Positions 26,612 through 34,455 of a stretch of DNA of 64,000 bases are shown in pieces. Every line of letters begins with the position of its first letter. Position 1 is the first letter of the stretch. Position numbers and translations under genes: made by a program. The stretch is from contig NZ_MWUM01000013.1 of the NCBI RefSeq assembly GCF_002028455.1, forward strand, positions 62,001 to 126,000, in the 5' to 3' direction. The DNA is from Zoogloea sp. LCSB751. Its GTDB lineage: Bacteria; Pseudomonadota; Gammaproteobacteria; Burkholderiales; Rhodocyclaceae. Below the pieces are notes generated by a model. That model saw only the letters and a list, made by a program, of their open reading frames with translations. It had not been told where the DNA came from and did not search any database.

Positions 26612-27268
26612 TCAAGCCACCGCTTCGAGCGGTTGCGCCGAGGGGGTGCGGCTGGCGGGTGCGCCGCCGACGAGCGCGCCGCTGCGGATCAGGCCGCCCA
26701 GCACCTCGGTCAGCGTCGGCACGTCGATGGCGAGCCGATGGCCTTCCAGAGGCCCGAGGGCGAACGGCAGGCGCGTCAGCATCGACTTCGCCTGCAGCAG
26801 TTCCAGTACGCTGTCGCGCCAGGGATCGAGAAGCGGCAGCGGGCACGTGTCCCGCACCAGCGTCCACAGCCGGTCGAGCCGGTGCGTGGAATCGCGAGGC
26901 AGGAGCGCCAGTGCGCTGGCGTTGGCCTTGTCGGGTTTGACGCAGCGCCGATCGAACAGCCAGATGTTGGTCAGCGAGCCGAACAGCGTGCGCCGGTAGG
27001 CGCGTGCGCTGCGTTTCTCCAGGTTCTCGACGTTGCCGACGAAGACCGGGATGCTGGCGCCCTGCTCGGTGATGACGTGGAACTGATCCAGTCCCTGTTC
27101 GTCCCGGCCCAGGGTGAGGCGGGCCAGGAATTCCTGGACGGCGGTGTCGCGCGCCCAGAGGGAGATGAAGACCAGGTTGCCGTTCTCGTCACCGACGACG
27201 CCATCGGCCATCAGGTCGGGGCATTCGTCGATGCGATAGAGCGTCTTGGGGGAAGAAGGTGCAGGCAT
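26612..27268 (-). CDS. Conserved ICE protein of unknown function (radC-RNA leader)
   Basis: 218 residues from the ATG at 27268. No recognised domain. Globular, with PDLMADGVVGDENGNLVFISLWARD near the N-terminus, YRRTLFGSLTNIWLFDRRC in the middle and a low-complexity Ala/Pro end. It carries a 500-nt upstream gap that includes radC-type RNA copy 2 and two terminators of the preceding transcript, so it should have its own promoter and leader. Function cannot be stated from the sequence. Confidence 0.7.
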   Translation of the reverse strand: MPAPSSPKTLYRIDECPDLMADGVVGDENGNLVFISLWARDTAVQEFLARLTLGRDEQGLDQFHVITEQGASIPVFVGNVENLEKRSARAYRRTLFGSLTNIWLFDRRCVKPDKANASALALLPRDSTHRLDRLWTLVRDTCPLPLLDPWRDSVLELLQAKSMLTRLPFALGPLEGHRLAIDVPTLTEVLGGLIRSGALVGGAPASRTPSAQPLEAVA

Positions 27269-27364
27269 GGTGATGTCCTCGAAGTGAGCGGAGACAGCAC
27301 CAACCGCGAGGGCAGTCACTGCCCCAGGGGGATGGAAGAAGACGCGGTGAGCGTCGTGGTGAAG

Positions 27365-27447
27365 AATCAGACCGTGCGTCGCAACGCACCGTAGCCTTGA
27401 AGGTCTGGACTACCTGGGCATGTTGTCGGCAACGCCGACGGACATGG
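27365..27447 (-). promoter_or_regulatory. radC-type structured leader RNA, copy 2
   Basis: Minus-strand order: hairpin GTCGGC/GCCGAC, block ACATGCCCAGG, stem GTAGtCC/GGCTAC around AGACCTTCAA, third hairpin GTGCGT/ACGCAC. The third stem and the first stem differ in sequence from the other copies but keep pairing. Confidence 0.7.
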
Positions 27448-27552
27448 GACATAGCCTGCGCCAAGGTGCGCCTACAGCGGGAGCGGAAAACCGACCCAGC
27501 GTCCAACCCTGTTTGCGCTGGCGCATCGCCCGCGGCCTGGAAGGACGGCCAT

Positions 27553-27584
27553 AAAAGAAAACCGCCCCGGGAACACCGAGGCGG
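27553..27584 (-). terminator. Rho-independent terminator
   Basis: Minus strand: CCGCCTCGG / CCGGGGCGG stem followed by TTTTCTTTT. It lies 170 nt beyond the terminator of the DUF932 gene, implying a second transcript ending here. Confidence 0.8.
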
Positions 27585-27724
27585 CAAAGATGACTGCTTG
27601 GCTCAGGGAGGAAAAGCCAGGGAGGTATGCAGTCGAACCGCAATTTTCGCGGCGGCAGCGAATTGCCGCATTAGGGTTACACCGAACCAAACTGAACGTG
27701 GTGCGCTGGCAGCACAGCGCCGCC

Positions 27725-27763
27725 AAAGAAAAAGCGGACCATGCCGCGAGGCACGATCCGCTT
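27725..27763 (-). terminator. Rho-independent terminator after the DUF932 gene
   Basis: Minus strand: AAGCGGAT(cg)TGCC-type stem with a TCGC loop, then TTTTTCTTT. Starts 6 nt after the DUF932 stop codon. Confidence 0.82.
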
Positions 27764-27768
27764 GTGGG

Positions 27769-28596
27769 TCAGGCTTTGAGCTGACGCAGGCCATCCGCGA
27801 GCAGCCAAAGCGCCCGGTTGAGCCGGACGTTCTGGTCGATGCCCTGAACGGGTCGCGTGCGCTGCTGGCGCCCGTTGGCGGCACGGCCAGTCAGGCCGCC
27901 CTTGACCAGGTTCTCCTGAACCCGGTTGAAGACCGACCAAAGATCGGCACGGTTGTCGTCGAAACGACGAGGCCGCAGGATCTGCGTCTCCGTGATGGGC
28001 AAGGCCTTGCCCGACTCGTCGTACTTCAAGGTCAGCGCCGACCTGGCGAAGACTTCGGCCTCGCCGTCGTCGAGGGTGATGACGCGCATGGCGTCGCGCG
28101 AGTCCTGCACGCGCTCGAAGCCGTGCAGCACCTCGTAGGCGCCTTCGATCACGTGATCGGTGACGTTGCCCTTGTGGGGCACGCGCACGTCGGCGAAGGT
28201 GTCGCCGCACACCAGGCCGTTGTGGCAGACGAATCTGAACATGCCCGCGAGCATCTGGTAGCTGCTGGTGCCGTCGTGCGAGTTGAGCAGGATGATCTCG
28301 TTCGCCTCGGCGCCGTTGATCTGGCTGGCGTGGCGAAGGCGCAGCATGTGCTTGGTGTAGTCGCGGCGATCCTCGTGTCGCACGCGGGTCTGGCACACCA
28401 TGAACGGCTGGAAACCTTCTCTGCGCAGTTCGGTCAGCACAGCCGCCGTGGGGATGTAACTGTACCGTTCGGAGCGGCTTTCGTGCGGGGTGTCCGCGAA
28501 GATGGATGGGGCCACGGTGCGAATCTGATCGTCCGACAACGGATGGTCGGCGCGCAGCACCGGGGAACGAGGGGCGAAGCGAGATGCGAGTTGCAT
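27769..28596 (-). CDS. DUF932 domain protein
   Basis: 275 residues from the ATG at 28596 (AAGGAGAT upstream); the open frame to 28869 is not coding above this. Pattern of the DUF932 family (phage/plasmid-like TIGR03299): SERYSYIPTAAVL, QPFMVCQTRVRHEDRRDYTKHMLRL, ILLNSHDGTSSYQMLAGMFRFVCHNGLV. Common in plasmids, phages and ICEs, function unknown. Flanked by terminators on both sides, so it is monocistronic. Confidence 0.88.
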   Translation of the reverse strand: MQLASRFAPRSPVLRADHPLSDDQIRTVAPSIFADTPHESRSERYSYIPTAAVLTELRREGFQPFMVCQTRVRHEDRRDYTKHMLRLRHASQINGAEANEIILLNSHDGTSSYQMLAGMFRFVCHNGLVCGDTFADVRVPHKGNVTDHVIEGAYEVLHGFERVQDSRDAMRVITLDDGEAEVFARSALTLKYDESGKALPITETQILRPRRFDDNRADLWSVFNRVQENLVKGGLTGRAANGRQQRTRPVQGIDQNVRLNRALWLLADGLRQLKA

Positions 28597-28670
28597 GATG
28601 ATCTCCTTGCGGAATGGAGCAATCGGCATCCAGCGGCCGAGGCCGGATGCGTGCGATTGCGTAGGACGAA

Positions 28671-28692
28671 GAAAAGCCCTGCTGAACAGGGC
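28671..28692 (-). terminator. Rho-independent terminator after the 89-residue gene
   Basis: Minus strand: GCCCTG-TTCA-CAGGGC-type hairpin (GGCCCTGTTCAGCAGGGC) followed by TTTTCTT. Ends the transcript of the gene at 28734-29003, upstream of DUF932. Confidence 0.82.
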
Positions 28693-28733
28693 CTGATGAA
28701 AGGGATGAAGAAGTGCGCCGCGTGAAGGCCGGC

Positions 28734-29003
28734 CTATGGGTTCGGAACCGGCTCCCAGCCGCGGCTGTGCGGGTTGAAGCAAAGCGCTTCCTGGCCTTTG
28801 AGGATCGGCGTGAAGCCGTCGAGAAAGACGTGTCGCAGGTACAGCGCGCGGTAGGTCAGTGCCTGCCACGCCTGTTCTTCGCTCAGGCCGTTGGCGATGA
28901 AGTGCTCGCGCAGTTCGTCGTCGTCGGAAACCTCGTTGTTGGCCAACTGGTCTTCGACGAAGCGAAGCAGCTCGGGCGGCAAGGACGACATGAGGGTGTC
29001 CAT
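28734..29003 (-). CDS. Small acidic ICE protein of unknown function
   Basis: 89 residues from the ATG at 29003. Helical and acidic (PPELLRFVEDQLANNEVSDDDELREHF), with a Trp-containing second half. It follows the 130-residue gene by 7 nt and is therefore in one transcript with it. No known domain recognised; conserved by position in this ICE type as far as I recall. Confidence 0.65.
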   Translation of the reverse strand: MDTLMSSLPPELLRFVEDQLANNEVSDDDELREHFIANGLSEEQAWQALTYRALYLRHVFLDGFTPILKGQEALCFNPHSRGWEPVPNP

Positions 29004-29010
29004 GTTCGCC

Positions 29011-29403
29011 TCAGTCGGTGGCTGCATCGCCGGCCGCTTTGCGCGTCGGCTGCTGGTGGAAGGCATGCACCCTTGCGCGCCAGGTGGCGCAGCGCTGCGG
29101 CGCCATGTCGAGATAGCGCAGCGGGCACGAGTAGCAGTACGGGTGCTCGGCCTCGACCAGGAACTTGTAGCCCCATTCGCGGCCCTCGCTTTCCAGCAGA
29201 TGGCAGCCGATCAAGGTGGCCGACTCGCCGGGTGCGAGACCCAGGACGCCGGCCTGCTTGGCGGTGACGCGCGCCACCGTCCACAGCACGTTGCCGACCA
29301 GCGTGTGGTCGATGACCTCACTGCGCGACCGCTCGGTTTCCTCGGTTGCGGTCAGCTCGCGGATCAACTGATCGCGCGTCAATCGAACGAATGTCCAGCC
29401 CAT
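29011..29403 (-). CDS. Conserved ICE protein of unknown function
   Basis: 130 residues. N-terminus MGWTFVRLTRDQLIRELT, then TLVGNVLWTVARVTA and a Cys-containing segment (HPYCYSCPLRYLDMAPQ), which could bind a metal but has only two close cysteines. Co-transcribed with the 89-residue gene. Preceded by a strong GC hairpin in its leader (29437-29462). Function unknown. Confidence 0.68.
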   Translation of the reverse strand: MGWTFVRLTRDQLIRELTATEETERSRSEVIDHTLVGNVLWTVARVTAKQAGVLGLAPGESATLIGCHLLESEGREWGYKFLVEAEHPYCYSCPLRYLDMAPQRCATWRARVHAFHQQPTRKAAGDAATD

Positions 29404-29436
29404 GGAATGACTCCTGTGAGAAAGGGCCGGAGTCCT

Positions 29437-29462
29437 CCCGCCGGGGAAGGAGCCCCGGCGGG
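29437..29462 (-). promoter_or_regulatory. Leader hairpin upstream of the 130-residue gene
   Basis: Perfect 10-bp arms CCCGCCGGGG / CCCCGGCGGG with a 6-nt loop, 34 nt upstream of the start codon. No T tract on the minus strand, so it is more likely a leader structure than a terminator of the DUF3275 gene, though the latter is possible. Confidence 0.6.
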
Positions 29463-29504
29463 TGGTGGAAAGCCGCAGGCATGCGGCGTGAAATGGCGAT
29501 GGGA

Positions 29505-30134
29505 TCAGACCCTGGTGAGGTGCCAGTCCTGGGACAGCGGAGCGAACTCGTAGCCCAGGTCGCCGAGGCGGTCGCGCTGCTGACGCAGCACGCGCCGATC
29601 CACGGTGGCATCGAGCTTGACGACATCGCCCAGCGGCCAGAGTGTGCCGAACAGCGCCGCGTCGCCGTCGTCGTCCGCATGGGCCGTAGCCTCGGCAGAC
29701 GCAGCAGCCGGCTCGCTGCCGAACGGCGTGGTATCGACCAGCGGGTCGCGCGAGCTGCGCGCCTTCTTCCGGCCGGCCGCCTTGGGGGCGGTCGTCGGCG
29801 TCGGCGTGGCGGTCTGCGCTTCCTCGTCGATCGGATCGACTTCCTGCGGACTCAGCCGGCGGGCGTCGTCACGGCTCAGGGCGTCGATGTTGGACAAAGT
29901 CATCCCACCCAGGAGGGCGCGGATCTCAATGACCATGCGGCCGTTGGCGGTGTACGTGGACGGGCGAATCTCCGCGATGGCGAAATCGCCCTCGTACTTG
30001 CCTTCGGCGTACTGGTCGAGTTCGGCGTTCTTCACGACGAACTCGCCGATGGAGGTCGCAAGGCGCCCGACGTTGAAGTCGCCGTTACGGCCGTGGATGG
30101 TCTTGATGGCCAATTGGCCGGGAATGGTGATCAT
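29505..30134 (-). CDS. DUF3275 family protein
   Basis: 209 residues. Conserved start ITIPGQLAIKTIHGRNGDFNVGRL, then FVVKNAELDQYAEGKYEGDFAIAEI typical of DUF3275 proteins of integrative elements. The middle (105-165) is a charged, low-complexity linker; the C-terminal 40 residues form a small conserved module ending SQDWHLTRV. The family is confined to ICE/plasmids; no biochemical role is known. Confidence 0.85.
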   Translation of the reverse strand: MITIPGQLAIKTIHGRNGDFNVGRLATSIGEFVVKNAELDQYAEGKYEGDFAIAEIRPSTYTANGRMVIEIRALLGGMTLSNIDALSRDDARRLSPQEVDPIDEEAQTATPTPTTAPKAAGRKKARSSRDPLVDTTPFGSEPAAASAEATAHADDDGDAALFGTLWPLGDVVKLDATVDRRVLRQQRDRLGDLGYEFAPLSQDWHLTRV

Positions 30135-30214
30135 GAAGAACTCCTGCGGACGAAGCTGCGATCACGCACACGGCCGTCATGGCGACGGTCGCATGCGCAC
30201 GCGAGTGGGAGAAG

Positions 30215-30248
30215 ACAAGGCCCCGGACTCAATTCAGAGTCGGGGCCT
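30215..30248 (-). terminator. Terminator between DUF3577 and DUF3275 genes
   Basis: Long stem CAAGGCCCCGACTC / GAGTCCGGGGCCTTG (one bulge) followed on the minus strand by TCTTCTC. It begins 6 nt after the DUF3577 stop. Confidence 0.8.
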
Positions 30249-30254
30249 TGCGGA

Positions 30255-30818
30255 TCAGAACGACTCGGCAACTTCCAATGCAGGCGCATCGGCAGTGGCT
30301 TCGTCGGCAGCTTCGGCGGCGGGCCTGGCGGGCTCGAACGCAGCGGCTTGCGGCTCAGCGAACGTCGCGGGGACATCCGTGTTACGCACGTCGCGTTCGT
30401 CGCGCTGGTCGGCATCGGTCGGCTTGGGCTCGGCCTTGTAGACGAGCTTGCCGTCGACCTTGATCCAACCGACGAACAGCAGGCGGGCCTTGAAGCTCAC
30501 CCCCTGCTCGCCGGCACGCTTGCCCTTGGAGTAGGTGAAGGTGTCGGCCCACAGGTCGCCCAGACGGAAGCCGATCATCACTTTCTTCTCGGCATCGACC
30601 GCTTGGATGCAGCGGCGCACGAGGTGCTGCGCTTCGGAGCCCGAGACGCGCGTGTCGAAACGCACGTAGGCCACGTCATCGCTGGGGCCGTTGAGCGCCG
30701 CGATGTCGCAGGCCAGGAACGCATCGCCTTTCTTGGGCTTCACTTCGCGGATGCGATTGAGATACCCGAGTCCGGTGATGTGCAGGTCGAAGTAGGACTT
30801 GTCGGTGGAAGTGGTCAT
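30255..30818 (-). CDS. DUF3577 (STY4534-type) family protein
   Basis: 187 residues from the ATG at 30818 (CAGGAGATTCACC upstream). N-terminal domain with FDLHITGLGYLNRIREV and DAFLACDIAALNGP, the pattern of DUF3577, an OB-fold-like family of pathogenicity islands and ICEs; the acidic Ala/Glu-rich C-terminus (130-187) ends in VAESF, reminiscent of single-strand-binding-protein-like tails. A role with single-stranded element DNA is plausible. The leader carries radC-type RNA copy 3. Confidence 0.83.
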   Translation of the reverse strand: MTTSTDKSYFDLHITGLGYLNRIREVKPKKGDAFLACDIAALNGPSDDVAYVRFDTRVSGSEAQHLVRRCIQAVDAEKKVMIGFRLGDLWADTFTYSKGKRAGEQGVSFKARLLFVGWIKVDGKLVYKAEPKPTDADQRDERDVRNTDVPATFAEPQAAAFEPARPAAEAADEATADAPALEVAESF

Positions 30819-30965
30819 GGTGAATCTCCTGAGAACAATGAGGCGGAGACACACCCGACCCAAGGCGGGGAAGGTGTGGAACCCCCGCGTGGGTTGAAGG
30901 AACAGCTTGGGTGGCATCACCATCGGGAGAACCGATGGCTGTTCGCGCTGGGATGCCGGAGCGAA

Positions 30966-31054
30966 CTGGTTGATCAACGCGGTCGGAACCGCGTCGCAGT
31001 CTTGAAGATCGAGACTGCCTGGGCATGCTGCTGACGGGCGTCAGCGGAACATGG
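30966..31054 (-). promoter_or_regulatory. radC-type structured leader RNA, copy 3
   Basis: Minus strand: hairpin GCTGAC/GTCAGC, block GCATGCCCAGG, stem GCAGTC/GACTGC around TCGATCTTCAA, third hairpin ACGCGGT/ACCGCGT, then GATCAACCAG. The second stem reads GCAGTC/GACTGC here versus GTAGCC/GGCTAC in copy 1, two compensated changes. Confidence 0.72.
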
Positions 31055-31116
31055 CGGCAGCGTGGCGCCAGGCGCGCGCCCGCGCGAGCGGCAATCGGCA
31101 CCGGCGGCTGTCCGCA

Positions 31117-31461
31117 TTAGTGGCACCCTCTCGCCACCGGGTTGGGCAGGTACTGCCGCTTGCGGACCAGCATCTCGAAGGGCTCGCCCGCGCGGCTGGC
31201 GGTATCGAAGTCCACCACCACGAAGCCCGGTTCGATGGGCCGGTACTCCAGCCAGTGGATCGGCACTTGCCAGTGCTCGGCGCAGTCGCGCACGAAGCGC
31301 AAGGTGGCTTCCACTTCTTTTCCGGTGTTGGCGAAGCAGACGACGGCATCTGCGGGCAGGCCGCCGTTGGCTTGCAGCACGCGCCAGAGCATGTACGCGC
31401 TGGTGCGGCCGCCGCTGAAGCTGATGCAGGTCGGTTGCTCGATCTTGAACGGGTCTCGCAT
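31117..31461 (-). CDS. Phosphoadenosine-phosphosulfate-reductase-like protein, C-terminally truncated
   Basis: 114 residues from the ATG at 31461. N-terminal adenine-nucleotide alpha-hydrolase (PP-loop) motif SFSGGRTSAYML (14-25), then VVCFANTGKEVEATLRFV. Full-length relatives run to about 250-300 residues and continue past the NPVAR-F-C segment; here the frame ends four residues beyond, in NPVARGCH. The cut coincides with the boundary of the following radC-RNA leader segment, so this is probably a shortened or decayed gene. Family members modify nucleotides or DNA; activity here is doubtful. Confidence 0.75.
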   Translation of the reverse strand: MRDPFKIEQPTCISFSGGRTSAYMLWRVLQANGGLPADAVVCFANTGKEVEATLRFVRDCAEHWQVPIHWLEYRPIEPGFVVVDFDTASRAGEPFEMLVRKRQYLPNPVARGCH

Positions 31462-31569
31462 GCAGGCGTCACCAGGCGGTGGCACCGGCAGATGCCGGCG
31501 TGAGCGGCCCGAGCCGGACTGGAGACGAGCGCGTGCGATGCGGCCATGGGCCGCGGCACGAGATAAAGA

Positions 31570-31590
31570 GAAGCCCCCGTGAAGGGGGCT
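31570..31590 (-). terminator. Rho-independent terminator after the DUF3085 gene
   Basis: Minus strand: AGCCCCC-TTCA-GGGGGCT-type hairpin followed by TCTCTTTAT. Begins 15 nt after the DUF3085 stop. Confidence 0.8.
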
Positions 31591-31604
31591 GGGAAGCAGT
31601 ACGG

Positions 31605-31970
31605 TCAGTGGCCGGCCGGTGCAGCGGATACCGCCTGCATCGACAGGTGCGTGACCGTGGCCGACACTTCGAGGTCGTCCTCGCTGTGCAGGATACGGGT
31701 GAGGACCCGTTCCTGCAGGGCGAAGAACTCGCCGAAGTCGTCGCCGCCGAATTCGGCGCGCGCCAGTTCCCACCAGTCGTCGAACGCATCGACATCGGGG
31801 TTGCAGCCCACGGCGTAGGCGATGGTCTTGCGCCGCCCATCGGGCCGGCTCTCGCCGTGCTCGGCCATGAAATACACGCCCTGGTCCTTGACCAGGATGA
31901 CGCGGCACTGGTTGGCCGCCGCCTCGGCAAGCACGGGCCGAAGCTCGGTGCCTTTGAATCGAACAGTCAT
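31605..31970 (-). CDS. DUF3085 domain protein
   Basis: 121 residues from the ATG at 31970. DUF3085 pattern: MTVRFKGTELRPVLAEA, VILVKDQGVYFMAEHGE, TIAYAVGCNPDVDAFDDWWELAR. The family occurs in ICEs and conjugative plasmids, often near DUF932 and antirestriction genes. Function unknown. The terminator after it isolates it from the PAPS-reductase-like gene. Confidence 0.85.
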   Translation of the reverse strand: MTVRFKGTELRPVLAEAAANQCRVILVKDQGVYFMAEHGESRPDGRRKTIAYAVGCNPDVDAFDDWWELARAEFGGDDFGEFFALQERVLTRILHSEDDLEVSATVTHLSMQAVSAAPAGH

Positions 31971-32045
31971 GGAAGTGGTCTCCAACGGTGAAGGAAGAAG
32001 GTTTCCCGCCGCGAGGACGGGAAGCCGCTTGGGGACGTGAGGGGA

Positions 32046-32843
32046 TCAGTGCTGGACGGGCTTGCGACCGGACAGGCGCTGTACGCGGATGAGGCGCCAG
32101 CTCCCGTCGTCGATCAGCCGCTCCAGCACCTGGCCCAAGGTGTCGAAGAACACTTCATCGACCCGCTCGACCAGCTCGCCTTCGCGATGCAGCTCCACCG
32201 CGTAGGTGTCGAGGCCGCGTTCGTAGAGCACGGTGACGCGCCCCTGGAACTTCGCCGAAGCGACGGTGAAGCCGATGGCCGGCGGCGTGGCGATGATGTT
32301 GCTGGGGCTCGGATCGACCACCGTGAAGTCCCGCGCGCCGGCATCCACCAGCAGGTGCGTGATGCGGCGGAATCCATCGGGCGCGGGCAACTGCTCCAGT
32401 TGGTGGATCAGCTCCTGCAGCTCGGGGCACTGCGGCTCGGGGATCGGCAGCTTGGCCGGCGCGGAACCCAGGATGAGCCGCTTCACCGTGTACGGCTGGC
32501 CGTCGGCGGTGAACTCAGTGCTCTCCTCGGGCGTATCCGCGCGCAAGCCGTCGAAGCGGCGCCGCGCATACGGTTCGACCTGCACCTTGGCGCCTTCGTC
32601 GGGCACGTCGGTGACGAGGGCCTTGTCGAGCACCGCGAACTCGGCCCGCCCCGTCTTGACGACGATGGCCTCGTCGGTGGTGGCGATGACCTTGCCCTCG
32701 AAGGGCTTGGGATCAACGTGGAAGCCCAGCGTCGAAACCTTGGGCTGGCCGTCGAAGATGTTGAACTTGAAGCTGCGGACGTTGGAAGGCACGTGGCCGC
32801 GAACCAGCGTCGGCATCTGTGCGCGGATGGCTTGGGTATCCAT
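32046..32843 (-). CDS. Conserved ICE protein of unknown function (radC-RNA leader)
   Basis: 265 residues from the ATG at 32843 (AAGGAGT upstream). The first half is beta-rich (SFKFNIFDGQPKVSTLGFHVDPKPFEGKV ... VVKTGRAEFAVLDK), the second half mixed alpha/beta. No domain I can name. Leader contains both a hairpin and radC-type RNA copy 4, as for the other radC-RNA genes. Confidence 0.7.
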   Translation of the reverse strand: MDTQAIRAQMPTLVRGHVPSNVRSFKFNIFDGQPKVSTLGFHVDPKPFEGKVIATTDEAIVVKTGRAEFAVLDKALVTDVPDEGAKVQVEPYARRRFDGLRADTPEESTEFTADGQPYTVKRLILGSAPAKLPIPEPQCPELQELIHQLEQLPAPDGFRRITHLLVDAGARDFTVVDPSPSNIIATPPAIGFTVASAKFQGRVTVLYERGLDTYAVELHREGELVERVDEVFFDTLGQVLERLIDDGSWRLIRVQRLSGRKPVQH

Positions 32844-32862
32844 GGAAGACTCCTTGTGGCAA

Positions 32863-32901
32863 CCAAGGGACTTCCGCCCGCAAGGGAGGTGTGTCCCTTG
32901 G
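32863..32901 (-). promoter_or_regulatory. Leader hairpin upstream of the 265-residue gene
   Basis: Arms CCAAGGGAC / GTCCCTTGG (9 bp, perfect) 20 nt upstream of the start codon, next to the ribosome site. Downstream of radC-type RNA copy 4 in the same leader. Confidence 0.58.
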
Positions 32902-32942
32902 GTGTGAGGTGGATGGACGCGACATGCGCCCGGAGAAGGAAT

Positions 32943-33026
32943 AGCAACCAGCACGGCGAACCGTGCCGCAGCCTCGAAGGTCTCGACTGCCTGGGCATGC
33001 TTGCCGGCAACGCCAGCGAACATGCG
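32943..33026 (-). promoter_or_regulatory. radC-type structured leader RNA, copy 4
   Basis: Minus strand: hairpin GCTGGCG/TGCCGGC, block GCATGCCCAGG, stem GCAGTC/GGCTGC (one G-T pair) around GAGACCTTCGA, third hairpin GCACGG/CCGTGC. Confidence 0.7.
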
Positions 33027-33105
33027 AGCAGCGTGCGTCAGGCGTGGGCCAGCGACGCGGGGGAATCGGCACTGCGCGTCCACCGGCTTCGTCCAGAAAG
33101 AACAC

Positions 33106-33125
33106 GAGCCCCGCGTGGGGGCTCG
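33106..33125 (-). terminator. Rho-independent terminator after the 238-residue gene
   Basis: Minus strand: GAGCCCC/GGGGCTC stem with a short loop, then GTGTTCTTTC. It begins 11 nt past the stop of the gene at 33136-33852. Confidence 0.75.
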
Positions 33126-33135
33126 AAAGGTGGTG

Positions 33136-33852
33136 TCAGTCGTCGTAGATCGGCAGGCCGTCCAGCACCTGCGCATCGGCATCGAAGACCAGCATGCGCA
33201 CGTCGGCGAGCGCGGCCAGGTGCAGCACGTGCATGAGGGATTCCGGCATGCCCTTCTTGCGATGCTCCTGCATCAGCCGCTTGGCCGTGATGCCTTCGAC
33301 CGCGCGCAGGTTCTCGTCGGTCCAGGGCGTGGCGATCAGCTTCAACCCGATGGCCGGGCCGTACGGGATGTGGAAGGCGACGAACAGGAACAGCGTCGGC
33401 GTGGCGATGTCCGCCAGTTCGGCGAGGAAGCGGTGTGCGTCGGCGTCGAGGTGCGCGCTGCTGATTTCCCAGCACCGGCTGTAGTAGCCGGTTTCATAGC
33501 GCAGGCGCCGCACGACTTCCCGCGCCGCTTCTTCGGAGTAAGTGTCGCCCACGTGCAGTGGCTTGCCGTCTTCCTCGGCCATCACGGCATAGACCACGTT
33601 GCGGGCGAGCCCGTGGCTGCGGCATTGCGCCTGCAACTCGTTGGGGACCACCTGGTCCTCGGTGATCAGCACGAAGTCGTCCGAGAAGATGCAGGCCCGC
33701 CGTTCGACCTGGCTGTCCGGCAGATTCGACTGCGAAGGATGCAGCGGCAGGTAGGTCAGCGGGCAGTCGTCGTCGTAGGAGATGGCGAGCAGCCGCTGGA
33801 CGGACAGGCCGTCGTAGCCGCGGACAAAGGGATTGTTGTTCGAGTAGGACAT
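33136..33852 (-). CDS. Conserved ICE protein of unknown function
   Basis: 238 residues. Hydrophilic, no signal or membrane segment. Recognisable stretches are SYDDDCPLTYLPLHPSQS, ACIFSDDFVLITEDQ and FLFVAFHIPYGPAIGLKLIATP. I do not recognise a characterised domain. Monocistronic: a double hairpin in its leader and a terminator behind it. Confidence 0.68.
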   Translation of the reverse strand: MSYSNNNPFVRGYDGLSVQRLLAISYDDDCPLTYLPLHPSQSNLPDSQVERRACIFSDDFVLITEDQVVPNELQAQCRSHGLARNVVYAVMAEEDGKPLHVGDTYSEEAAREVVRRLRYETGYYSRCWEISSAHLDADAHRFLAELADIATPTLFLFVAFHIPYGPAIGLKLIATPWTDENLRAVEGITAKRLMQEHRKKGMPESLMHVLHLAALADVRMLVFDADAQVLDGLPIYDD

Positions 33853-33861
33853 GGGATTTCT

Positions 33862-33909
33862 CCAGCAGGGGATGGCCGAGGCAATCCCCTGCTGGGGATT
33901 GAACCCCAG
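33862..33909 (-). promoter_or_regulatory. Double leader hairpin upstream of the 238-residue gene
   Basis: CCAGCAGGGGAT / ATCCCCTGCTGG (12 bp, perfect) followed immediately by CTGGGGTT-CAATCCCCAG; the two share the CTGG-containing segment and are mutually exclusive, so they could switch. Ends 9 nt upstream of the start codon and may cover the ribosome site. Confidence 0.6.
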
Positions 33910-33932
33910 CGGGTGGATGAAGTGGCAGCCGG

Positions 33933-34397
33933 TCAGTCGGCAGCGGTAGAGGACGGGTCGCCCAGCGCCTTCAACAGGTCGAGCAGGCCGCCATTCGCAA
34001 GCTGGTACAGGCGGTTGTAGTCGTCGCCGGTCGGCGCCTGCTCCAGGCGATCCAGCCGCGCATCCAGGTTGAGGATGCTCTGGTGCACGTTGCGGGCGAT
34101 GCTCAGCGCGGAAGGTTTTCCGGCCGGCTTAGGTGCATCGAGCACCGAAAGGACTTCAGCGGGCGATGGGTAGCGGCAGTCGGGTCCGTACTCGACCGGG
34201 AACACCTCGCGCCCGGTCAATCCGGTATTCGGGGTTCCGCTGCTGACATGCAGCACATACTCGTCGGGCACATCATTGCCGGCGTAGTCGAACACCACGA
34301 TGCGCGGCTTGCGCACGTCGGCCGGCCAGCCTTCAAGGATGACCGCATCGATGTCGTCGTCGGTCACGAGCAGACCGATGGAAAAGTCAGGGGACAT
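33933..34397 (-). CDS. Conserved ICE protein of unknown function
   Basis: 154 residues. First half compact (LLVTDDDIDAVILEGWPADVRKPRIVVFDYAG), second half a predicted helix pair with LDARLDRLEQAPTGDDYNRLYQLAN. No motif allows a function. Preceded by a leader hairpin at 34420-34455. Confidence 0.66.
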   Translation of the reverse strand: MSPDFSIGLLVTDDDIDAVILEGWPADVRKPRIVVFDYAGNDVPDEYVLHVSSGTPNTGLTGREVFPVEYGPDCRYPSPAEVLSVLDAPKPAGKPSALSIARNVHQSILNLDARLDRLEQAPTGDDYNRLYQLANGGLLDLLKALGDPSSTAAD

Positions 34398-34419
34398 GAA
34401 TCACTCCTTTCAAGAAAAG

Positions 34420-34455
34420 GAGGGACATGGCCCCATGCAGGGACGCATGTCCCTC
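34420..34455 (-). promoter_or_regulatory. Leader hairpin upstream of the 154-residue gene
   Basis: Perfect arms GAGGGACATG / CATGTCCCTC (10 bp) beginning 23 nt upstream of the start codon. Same design as the hairpins before the helicase and methyltransferase genes. Confidence 0.6.

Larger units (their letters stand above)
27269..27768. other. 500-bp gap: leader RNA, two terminators, possible small RNA
   Basis: No convincing protein gene. From right to left on the minus strand: terminator of the DUF932 gene (27725-27763), about 140 bp of unassigned sequence, a second terminator (27553-27584), then radC-type RNA copy 2 and the leader of the 218-residue gene. The stretch between the two terminators could encode a short untranslated RNA. 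Confidence 0.55.
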
